Source: Candidatus Scalindua sp. (GTDB taxonomy: Bacteria; Planctomycetota; Brocadiia; Brocadiales; Scalinduaceae). Taken from it: a stretch of DNA of 64,000 nucleotides. A program made the translations under genes and the position numbers. Below the pieces are notes generated by a model. That model made no database searches. It was not told the DNA's origin and saw nothing but the letters and a program-made list of their open reading frames with translations. The DNA is taken from contig JAIQZR010000099.1 in assembly GCA_021777035.1 (NCBI GenBank), positions 1-64,000 of the forward strand, given 5' to 3'. This document shows positions 15,740 to 22,727 of the stretch, one piece after another. How positions within the stretch are numbered: position 1 is the first letter of the stretch; each line of letters begins with the position of its first letter.

Positions 15740-17953
15740 ATGAAAAAGAGATTATTCATATCTGCATTAGTCGTAATATTGGTTTCTCTTTCTTCTCCTG
15801 TTATACAGGCAGCAGGAAAGGATCGCATCAACTTACGTTCATCTTATGCGGAATTACCCACTTCTCAAGTACAGCAATTACCTCACAAATCAATACGAAA
15901 AGAGAAGAAATGGGGGTTCTACGGTCACAGTACGATTAGTCATATTTACGAAAAAGGAACTATAGATGGAGATGTGGTTGTAGTGGACAACTCTACCGAC
16001 CTAACGTGGCACCAGTCTGGCTCTGAAAAGCATATGGGATGGAAAAACGTGGAGGCATGGTTAAAGGACTTGAATGAAGAAGGCTATGCCGGATGTAACG
16101 ACTGGAGATTGCCTACTGTGGAAGAAGCGTTAACGTTATTAGAGTCTACTAAGAATACGGATGGCCTATACATAAATTCTGTATTTAATAAGAGACAAGA
16201 CCTGATTTGGACTGGCGATAGTTTCAAATCCAGTGCTGAAGACAGGTGGGAGATAGGTGTCCTGAGTGGTATATGGGAGATAAACTTCCGTAAAGGTAGC
16301 GTTGGATGGATGAACACTTTTCTCAACTTTCGTTTTGTTCGACCTGTGCGTTCGGGTATTACACATATGCCTGATGAGGAGAAGGTCTCTTCTGTAATAC
16401 CACAAAAAGAGAAGCCTGTTCCTGTTGTTGAAGATTTAAAAGGCCCTTCTGTAACCGCACTGAAACAACAGAGAAAAACTGATAGTCATGAGGCTAAGGC
16501 ATCAAGCGTACAGCTTCGTTCGACTTATACGGAATTACCTACTTCTCAAGTGCAGCAATTACCTCATAAATCAATACGAAAAAAGAAGAAATGGGGTTTC
16601 TACGGTCACAGTACAATTAGTCACGCTTACGAAAAAGAGACTGTGGATGGAGATGAGGTTGTGGTGGATTATTCTACCGGCCTAACGTGGCACCAGTCTG
16701 GTTCTGAAAAGCAAATGGGATGGAAAACAGTAGAGACATGGTTAAAGGACTTAAATAAAAAAGGCTATGCCGGAAGTAACGACTGGAGATTGCCTACTGT
16801 AGAAGAAGCTTTAACATTATTAGAGTCGACCAAAAATGTGGATGGCCTATACATAAATTCTATATTTGATAAGAGACAAGACCTGATTTGGACTGGCGAC
16901 AGTTTCAAATCCAGCGATGGAGACAAGTGGGAGATAAGTTTCCGTAAAGGTAGTGTTAGATGGATGAATACTTTTCTCAATTTTCGTTCTGTTCGTCCAT
17001 TGCATTCAGGTGTTACGCAGCTACGAAAAGAAAAGTTAGGACTTATTATTGAAGATATTGAAGATCCTCCTGTAGCGACCCCTAAACAAAAGAGAACGGT
17101 TGATGACATTGAGGCTAAGGTGTCAGGCGTAGAACTTCGTTCATCTTATTCTGATTTGTCGGTGTCACAGGTGCAGTCTATGCCAAATATTTTAATTCGT
17201 AGTAAAGAAAAATGGGGGTTTTACGGCCATAGTACAGTTGACCATAAATATGAAAAAATCCTCATAAATGGCAGTAGTGTGGTAAAAGATAACGCAACCG
17301 GTTTAATGTGGCACCAGTCTGGTTCAGATAAATATATGGGATGGGCGGAAGCAAGGAAATGGACAGAGAGGCTAAACAATAAAAAGTATGCTGGATATAA
17401 CGACTGGCGGCTGCCCACTTTAGAAGAAGCTGTATCCCTAATAGACCCTGACGAGAAGAGTGATGGATTACACATAGATACCGCTTTCGATACCAACCAA
17501 AGTTGGATTTGGACAGGTGATAGTTGTGGCTCGGATGGTGCGTGGGACGTGGAGTTCGGTAACGGAAGTGTGCACTGGAGCGATATCAGCCGTGATATAA
17601 ATTACTATGTTGTTCGTCCGGTACGCACAATGGAACGTTTACGGACATTGGGAAGTGACGAATCTAAAGAAAAAAGCGGAAAGTATTCTACAAGCATAAA
17701 GAAAGATGTCACCTCGGAAAGGCATTCCACACACACACACAAAGAAGTCGCTTTGGGATACCATTCTACACACATCAAAAAAGAGATTACTTTAGAAAAG
17801 AGTTCTTATAGAGTGTATACTCGCGAAGACTCCAATGTGTATCACAAAGAGGACTGTTCTATGCTATACTCTACAAAAAACTTAATAAAATACAATTCGT
17901 CACAGGAAGCAGGAAAAGCGGGCGGCTTGCCTTGTAACTATTGTAATCCGTAA
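15740..17953 (+). CDS. Exported protein with three DUF1566 (Lcl-type) modules
   Basis: This 737-residue protein has a signal peptide (residues 1-24, cut near I-Q-A-A). Three tandem modules of about 190-220 residues follow, each starting with an R-S-S-Y/T-Y lead and containing W-G-F-Y-G-H-S-T. Each also has the DUF1566 core L-T/M-W-H-Q-S-G-S, N-D-W-R-L-P-T, W-T-G-D-S and V-R-P. DUF1566 domains are lectin-like surface or adhesion modules of unclear ligand. The C-terminus ends with a separate cysteine-containing motif (C-S-M-L-Y-S to P-C-N-Y-C-N-P), probably metal-binding. Modules 1 and 2 are nearly identical at DNA level, indicating a recent duplication, while module 3 is divergent. It likely acts in the periplasm or at the surface. 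Confidence 0.82.
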   Translation: MKKRLFISALVVILVSLSSPVIQAAGKDRINLRSSYAELPTSQVQQLPHKSIRKEKKWGFYGHSTISHIYEKGTIDGDVVVVDNSTDLTWHQSGSEKHMGWKNVEAWLKDLNEEGYAGCNDWRLPTVEEALTLLESTKNTDGLYINSVFNKRQDLIWTGDSFKSSAEDRWEIGVLSGIWEINFRKGSVGWMNTFLNFRFVRPVRSGITHMPDEEKVSSVIPQKEKPVPVVEDLKGPSVTALKQQRKTDSHEAKASSVQLRSTYTELPTSQVQQLPHKSIRKKKKWGFYGHSTISHAYEKETVDGDEVVVDYSTGLTWHQSGSEKQMGWKTVETWLKDLNKKGYAGSNDWRLPTVEEALTLLESTKNVDGLYINSIFDKRQDLIWTGDSFKSSDGDKWEISFRKGSVRWMNTFLNFRSVRPLHSGVTQLRKEKLGLIIEDIEDPPVATPKQKRTVDDIEAKVSGVELRSSYSDLSVSQVQSMPNILIRSKEKWGFYGHSTVDHKYEKILINGSSVVKDNATGLMWHQSGSDKYMGWAEARKWTERLNNKKYAGYNDWRLPTLEEAVSLIDPDEKSDGLHIDTAFDTNQSWIWTGDSCGSDGAWDVEFGNGSVHWSDISRDINYYVVRPVRTMERLRTLGSDESKEKSGKYSTSIKKDVTSERHSTHTHKEVALGYHSTHIKKEITLEKSSYRVYTREDSNVYHKEDCSMLYSTKNLIKYNSSQEAGKAGGLPCNYCNP

Positions 17954-18031
17954 ATCTCTTTTGGTGTAACCAAGATCACAGTGTTTGACAATAGTCTCTC
18001 TAATAGCTGTCCTCGGCTACTGATCCGAAAC

Positions 18032-18805
18032 TTAAGGGCCATAATCCAGCTCTTTAAGTTTGATGGTATATTCAATGGCCTCTCTGGCATTACGCCTCAA
18101 TGATTGTCCGATCTCAGACTCTGCATTGACGTTTTCCGTAGTTTTTTGAATAGCCATTGTCAGCGCATATTCAAGCGCCTCTTTGGTATTTTCTCTCAGA
18201 GCTTGAGCAAAGTCTGTCTGCGTGGAGAGCATTTCTTTAGATTCGTTAACGGCGGTCTCCGCAACGTATTCAATACCTTCTCGCAAATTCCTACGTACAA
18301 CTTGCAATAATTCTTCATTGTCAATTGTTGTATTTGCTACTTCGTCTACTACTTCACTTAGTGCAAAATCAACAGCGTCTCTCAGGTTTCTTCTTAGTAT
18401 TTGTGCAAAATCTGAATCAGTTGAACCGGAGAGGGTTTCTTTGGATTTGCTAATAGTGGTGTCCGCAACATACTCGATTCCGTTACGAGTGTTTCGGCGT
18501 ATTCTCTTAAACAGTTCACCATCGGCAACGGTCTCTTTAGATTTGCTGATAGCTGTATCGGCAACATACTCGATTCCGTTACGTGCATTCCTGCGTATCC
18601 TCTTAAATATTTCACCATCGTTAATTGCTGTATCTTTTACCTTAGCAATTGTATTTTCCAGCTCTGAGACGGTAGGTTTGATTGCTTTGGAGTAAATCAG
18701 TGTAGATGCTATACAAATAACAACAATTAACATTATGCCCCACGGTATTACTCTTCCGAAAGCATCAATCATATTCCTGAAAAAACCTGTCGTATTGTCA
18801 GCCAT
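18032..18805 (-). CDS. Membrane-anchored protein with six helical repeats
   Basis: I recognise no family. The start is set at 18805 because AAGGAG lies 6 nt before this ATG, which trims 8 residues from a longer in-frame option (18829) and leaves 257. One transmembrane helix (about residues 24-44) is followed by six repeats of the form R-R-N-x-R-x-x-I-E-Y-x-x, mostly preceded by acidic and F-A-Q or F-K-R-I turns. Units 1 and 2 are nearly identical and units 3-6 are diverged. The long cytoplasmic or periplasmic part is likely all helical with regular Arg-rich faces. It is convergent with the DUF1566 gene and has no obvious operon partner. Confidence 0.75.
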   Translation of the reverse strand: MADNTTGFFRNMIDAFGRVIPWGIMLIVVICIASTLIYSKAIKPTVSELENTIAKVKDTAINDGEIFKRIRRNARNGIEYVADTAISKSKETVADGELFKRIRRNTRNGIEYVADTTISKSKETLSGSTDSDFAQILRRNLRDAVDFALSEVVDEVANTTIDNEELLQVVRRNLREGIEYVAETAVNESKEMLSTQTDFAQALRENTKEALEYALTMAIQKTTENVNAESEIGQSLRRNAREAIEYTIKLKELDYGP

Positions 18806-18980
18806 CTTGATCTCCTTATTATTGATCAATTAAAATTACAAAGCTTTGCTTTGAAAGTTGACTCTAAAGTGGCTTGATATTAATGTCAAGTAAAAAATAA
18901 GGGGGATGGACTACAATTAGGACAAGAAAACCGGTATGGTTAAGTGTGTTGTTTGTTAAAAACTAGACAGTAAATTTTTA

Positions 18981-19919
18981 CTAGTATACTGACGGTAATC
19001 TATCGGATTGGCATAAAGATAAATTATCCCGGTTGATTGAATGAAAGAATCTTCTACGTTCATTTCTATTTTTCGGTGGCGAAGACTGAGTAGGAATATA
19101 TTGTCTTAGTGGTTCGTCACACCGCTGGCAGACGGAAAAAGGCATCGAACTTCCCAGGATATTCTGCTTTCTTTCGGCGATTACAGAGACACTATCATTA
19201 ATCAGATTTCCGATTCTTGTATCACCGGTCAGGTCGTGACAACATGCCAACACTTCTGCTTCCCACGTTACAAAAGCATGGAATTGAAACAGGCCACACC
19301 TTCCTGACTCCAGCCCAAAAGTTTTCGGCCGATATATGTCCGGATTCCATAAGTTGCCACCCCGTCCGTGGCATGCCGTCACATTAGATCTGACATCCAG
19401 CTTCTTCCAGAAGCTGACATATTCTTCCGATCCGTCACTATTTATCTCCGTCCTTATACCTGCCATCCTCAAACCTATATTTCCACGAGATAGATTGACC
19501 AACTCCTGTGTCCGTTTCAAGCCGTCTTCAAAAGACATTGTTGGGCAGAGCCTTTCAAATACCTCTTTTTGTATGCTGGGAAATGAGATGGTAATGGAAT
19601 TTGGCCGAGACTCAATAAGCCTTTGTGAAATTCCTTCGTGTAATGATGCAGGATTTATTACGATTCCCACATCACAATTCTTATTGCGGATGCCAGATAT
19701 CCATTCAAAAACTTTCGGATGTGACAGTGGGTCACCCATTCCTGAAAACGTAATAAGGCTGCCTTCTCTAATAAGTTTTTCTGAAACTGTCTTGAATACC
19801 TCTTCCGACATCATACCTTTCGATCTCGTAATACTATCGCGCGGACACATGAGGCATTCGCTGCCGCATTGATTGGTAATCTCCATGTCTACAGATACAA
19901 ACGCCCAGTCAGAAGGCAT
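18981..19919 (-). CDS. Radical SAM/SPASM domain enzyme
   Basis: This is a radical SAM protein of 312 residues using the ATG at 19919. Its cluster motif is C-G-S-E-C-L-M-C (about residues 17-24), followed by F-S-G-M-G-D-P-L. A C-terminal SPASM-type cysteine set follows: C-G-L-F near residue 218, C-C-H-D, then C-Q-R-C-D near the end. SPASM proteins usually modify peptides or sugars using extra Fe-S clusters. A longer in-frame start (20069) would run about 160 bp into the upstream gene. The 19919 start gives only an 11-bp overlap with the stop of the WbsX-like gene, and it places the cluster motif near the N-terminus as usual. The pair is translationally coupled, suggesting a surface-glycan or modified-peptide pathway. 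Confidence 0.82.
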   Translation of the reverse strand: MPSDWAFVSVDMEITNQCGSECLMCPRDSITRSKGMMSEEVFKTVSEKLIREGSLITFSGMGDPLSHPKVFEWISGIRNKNCDVGIVINPASLHEGISQRLIESRPNSITISFPSIQKEVFERLCPTMSFEDGLKRTQELVNLSRGNIGLRMAGIRTEINSDGSEEYVSFWKKLDVRSNVTACHGRGGNLWNPDIYRPKTFGLESGRCGLFQFHAFVTWEAEVLACCHDLTGDTRIGNLINDSVSVIAERKQNILGSSMPFSVCQRCDEPLRQYIPTQSSPPKNRNERRRFFHSINRDNLSLCQSDRLPSVY

Positions 19920-21018
19920 CCTGCTTCGCCTTTCTGACTGCCTCAAGCCACGCGCTGCCGAAGCGTTTGTCAGGTTCCAGATAGTGGCCTTCACTCCACT
20001 CGTTCCATGACGCAATGAAGGAGAGTTGGGGTTTATTGAATTCCTTGGTGTAGCTGATTGCACGGCCAAGAAAATCGGAAAAGAGCGCGGGATCTTCGTT
20101 TATCACAACAGGCCACCATGGATAACGTTCAGTCATATGGTACCCTTTTACTGCGGCTCGTGGTGTTGCATCCCATCCGGGTGATACTGATGGGTAGTAT
20201 GTAAGCCCCGATTTGCCAGCAAAACCTTTCCATTCGTTGCTACGCTTCTTTACCAACTCGCCATAATCCTGCTGGTACTTACCCTTCCAGTCGGGAAGCC
20301 AGACATAGTGGCTTACACTGTCAAACCCTGCTTTTTTGAATTCATGAATAATGGCTGGTGCCGGATTAATGGCTATCAGATGAAGGCCGGGATATCCTTT
20401 TTTTCTCATATAGTCCTTTGCCTTATGGATTGCCAGAGAAGCAAGCCCTTCACCCAACTGACGAAGAAAAAAAGTGCTATCGAAGATGGAGAGCATTGGC
20501 ATATCGTTTACACAAAAATAATTTGATCTCGAAAAATACCTCTCCTCAATGAATTTTATGAACTCTACAAAATCATCCGGATCGGTGTAAACAAGCCTGC
20601 CCGGGCCAATGTTATTATGTGACCTCTGTTTTACCGGCAGGATCCCTCGTGGCATCCGATTCGCCCACATCAGGGCGAATGGAAAGTCATCGCCACCATC
20701 CGTGCCTAGAAATCCCTTGTCCAGTGCTGCCTCAAAGACCCTTTTTCCCCGAGACCAGAAAAAGCCATACACAAAGAAATCCACTCCATAGTTACGGGCA
20801 AGCTCGACCTGCTTCTGAGCGGTAGCAGGAGAGGAATCATCATAAGGCCCATCAGCAGGTAGTCTCGGTTGGCTGTGGTCGGGAAATCGTATTGGTGCAT
20901 TCAGCACAAGATCCCACTCACTCCAACCCGCTGGGAATTTACTGTCCCGTTCAGCACACACATGCCAGCCTGGATATACATACGCACCGATTTTTATATT
21001 ATTGTCCGAATCATTCAC
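19909..21018 (-). CDS. WbsX-like glycan protein (GH99-like)
   Basis: This 369-residue protein opens with I-K-I-G-A-Y-V-Y-P-G-W-H and contains V-D-F-F-V-Y-G-F-F-W. It ends with S-W-N-E-W-S-E-G-H-Y-L-E-P-D, the hallmark of the WbsX/GH99-like family found in O-antigen and capsule loci. Such proteins have an endo-alpha-mannosidase-like barrel and act on, or associate with, cell-surface glycans. No signal peptide is visible, so a cytoplasmic role is likely. It is the first gene of a two-gene unit with the radical SAM protein. Upstream lies repeat-rich intergenic sequence. Confidence 0.82.
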   Translation of the reverse strand: MNDSDNNIKIGAYVYPGWHVCAERDSKFPAGWSEWDLVLNAPIRFPDHSQPRLPADGPYDDSSPATAQKQVELARNYGVDFFVYGFFWSRGKRVFEAALDKGFLGTDGGDDFPFALMWANRMPRGILPVKQRSHNNIGPGRLVYTDPDDFVEFIKFIEERYFSRSNYFCVNDMPMLSIFDSTFFLRQLGEGLASLAIHKAKDYMRKKGYPGLHLIAINPAPAIIHEFKKAGFDSVSHYVWLPDWKGKYQQDYGELVKKRSNEWKGFAGKSGLTYYPSVSPGWDATPRAAVKGYHMTERYPWWPVVINEDPALFSDFLGRAISYTKEFNKPQLSFIASWNEWSEGHYLEPDKRFGSAWLEAVRKAKQDAF

Positions 21019-21125
21019 TATTTTTCCCCTACCAGACTAAAATGTAACGTCAAATATCATTTTTGCAAGTGAAAGTATAATATTCATATAACTCGATGTA
21101 TAGGGATTTAAATATTGATAACACT

Positions 21126-21195
21126 TCGACTCCGCTCAGTGTGACGTCATTTGGGACTATCAGCGTGATGTCATCCTGAGCGGAGTCGAAGGATA
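21126..21195. repeat. CTTCGACTCCGCTCAG palindromic dispersed repeat, copy 1
   Basis: CTTCGACTCCGCTCAG is followed about 45 bp later by its complement CTGAGCGGAGTCGAAG, with spacer GTGTGACGTCATTTGGGACT and more. It is a foldback repeat, probably a REP/MITE-like unit. Related copies are at 21961-22008 and, degenerate, at 62125-62172. Confidence 0.75.
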
Positions 21196-21257
21196 GCTTT
21201 TGCTGCGAGAAGACTTAACTTGATAGATAGGACAAACAAAATTTTTTGATTCTGTGT

Positions 21258-21342
21258 GGTGGCACGGACAAACTTTGTTTGTCCGTGTTTTCAGTATATT
21301 GCAATGCTTTGCATGGACAAACGAGTTTGTCCATGCAACTTT
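21258..21342. repeat. GGACAAAC inverted repeat cluster
   Basis: The stretch has ACGGACAAACTTTGTTTGTC with its complement, then ATGGACAAACGAGTTTGTCC, making two adjacent foldbacks. A third copy (43634-43665) precedes the tRNA-Leu gene. No transposase is associated. Confidence 0.7.
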
Positions 21343-21408
21343 GTAAGTTAGCAAAAAAGTTGTGTGAAGATCAAATGTGATAGAAATTGTGTTTCGCTAT
21401 TTAAGAAT

Positions 21409-21912
21409 TTATCCTTTTTTTTTCATCGTGATCTTGAAGAAGACCTCTGTTAATCCCCTGATACGCTGAAAACCTCTTTCGGGGTCGTTGAACTCGTTTT
21501 GTGTGTCGAGAGTTACAGAGACCATATAGACCAAGAGTAACCCATTCGTTTCGTCCTGTCTCGCGTACTGGCTAAGCCATTGGATCCCCTGTATGGACAT
21601 CAGCCTGAGCTTGGCGTAACGAGGCACCTTAAAGTCCATATTATCCATCAGTCTGGTCTTATTAAAGAGATCTTCGCTTATATGCTCTCTCATTCCGGGA
21701 TTGTTCCACTCTTCAACAAATTCGTTGACAATCTTTGTAATAGTTTGGCGTGGCAACATCGGTATCTCAACATCCATAAGCACAATGTCGTCTGGCATGA
21801 CCATCTTTTCAGCTTCCGGCGTAGCTATAACCTCGAAGTTACGGAACTCCTGCGCTTCAACAGAAGCAGACAAGGTCATAACAGTTATGAGTAGTAGTAG
21901 TCTTAATTTCAT
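21409..21912 (-). CDS. Secreted protein of unknown function (167 residues)
   Basis: I do not recognise the family. A signal peptide (residues 1-20, ending A-S-V-E-A) precedes a 147-residue mature domain. That domain carries alternating charged and hydrophobic sequence and an F-x-R-I-R-G-L-T-E-V-F-F-K-I-T-M-K-K-K end. No cysteines or metal motifs stand out in the mature part. It stands alone in the minus direction between repeat-rich intergenic regions. Translation seems to start at ATG 21912, although no strong ribosome site is visible. Confidence 0.7.
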   Translation of the reverse strand: MKLRLLLLITVMTLSASVEAQEFRNFEVIATPEAEKMVMPDDIVLMDVEIPMLPRQTITKIVNEFVEEWNNPGMREHISEDLFNKTRLMDNMDFKVPRYAKLRLMSIQGIQWLSQYARQDETNGLLLVYMVSVTLDTQNEFNDPERGFQRIRGLTEVFFKITMKKKG

Positions 21913-21960
21913 TGTGTTATATCGTTAAACAAGTTAAGTCGCTTCGCTATAAATGACTAT

Positions 21961-22008
21961 CCTTCGACTCCGCTCAGGATGATGTCACACTGAGCGGAGT
22001 CGAAGTGT
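21961..22008. repeat. CTTCGACTCCGCTCAG palindromic dispersed repeat, copy 2
   Basis: CCTTCGACTCCGCTCAG, then GATGATGTCACA, then CTGAGCGGAGTCGAAG forms a nearly perfect 46-bp foldback of the same family as copy 1. A stem of about 16 bp with a short loop could form in either strand. Confidence 0.8.
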
Positions 22009-22166
22009 TATCAACTTCTAATTTCCTATTGCATAAATTTACCTTAACGCAGCAGTCGCCAGGAAAAAAGATTTTGCATAATTGCCTTACTGTCCTACAC
22101 AGTTGAACACTCGCACTGCGAACAATCAATTATTATCACACTCTGCTGGTAACGGCCCGATTTCGT

Positions 22167-22727
22167 CTATCCTGAGACATCCACGCTCCAAGAGCCGCCC
22201 GCATCCCGGAGCTTTCCTTTACCATTATTCAGCGTTCCCCATAGTGTATTCCAGGTATCACCCGGGCCTGGTATAATAGTAGCTCCCTCCAAAACGTAGG
22301 ATGTGTAGATGATTGTCAACACCCCGCTTCTTGCGTTGTAAGTCCAACTTCCACTACTACTAAATGGAAGAGCGCCACCACCCGTACCGCGTTGAGTAAA
22401 CATTCCGTTTGTATCAAACACAATAGCTCCGGTAGTTATTCTGCCATCTGACCAGTTCTGAGTAAAAGTCCCACGTCCGGGAGGAAAAGCACCTTTTCCC
22501 GGGTTTAAAGGATCCCAGGGGTTTTGTCCTGTTAATGAAGTTACCTTAACCGCTTCCCAGAAAAATAACTCAAAATCATCTAGATCAATTTCCTTCTTTA
22601 CCACTGCTTCAAGCGGGAAGTACTCTGTCTTGCTCGAAATTACCCTGTCGGCGCCATAAGAGGCCCCGGCAGTAATAAATAACAGGAAGAACGTCAAAGC
22701 CAATAATAGAGGACTACTTTTCATCAC
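22167..22727 (-). CDS. Secreted protein of unknown function (186 residues)
   Basis: I do not recognise the family. A signal peptide of about 25 residues (ending S-Y-G-A) precedes a mature part rich in Gly, Thr, Ser and aromatic residues. It has W-N-T-L-W-G-T-L-N and a sandwich-like beta pattern, as in small secreted beta-barrel proteins. The start overlaps the stop of the large repeat protein upstream (ATGA), so it is coupled to that gene and probably functions with it outside the cytoplasm. Confidence 0.72.
   Translation of the reverse strand: MMKSSPLLLALTFFLLFITAGASYGADRVISSKTEYFPLEAVVKKEIDLDDFELFFWEAVKVTSLTGQNPWDPLNPGKGAFPPGRGTFTQNWSDGRITTGAIVFDTNGMFTQRGTGGGALPFSSSGSWTYNARSGVLTIIYTSYVLEGATIIPGPGDTWNTLWGTLNNGKGKLRDAGGSWSVDVSG

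Larger units (their letters stand above)
21019..21408. other. Repeat-filled intergenic region
   Basis: This 390-bp region has no gene. It holds copies of the CTTCGACTCCGCTCAG palindrome family (21126-21200). It also holds two related inverted repeats built on GGACAAAC/GTTTGTCC (21265-21337), of which another copy lies at 43634-43665. Confidence 0.65.

Noticed and set aside
20619-20825. Frames antisense to the WbsX-like gene
   Set aside because: They are shadows of a well-supported gene with no independent signals.
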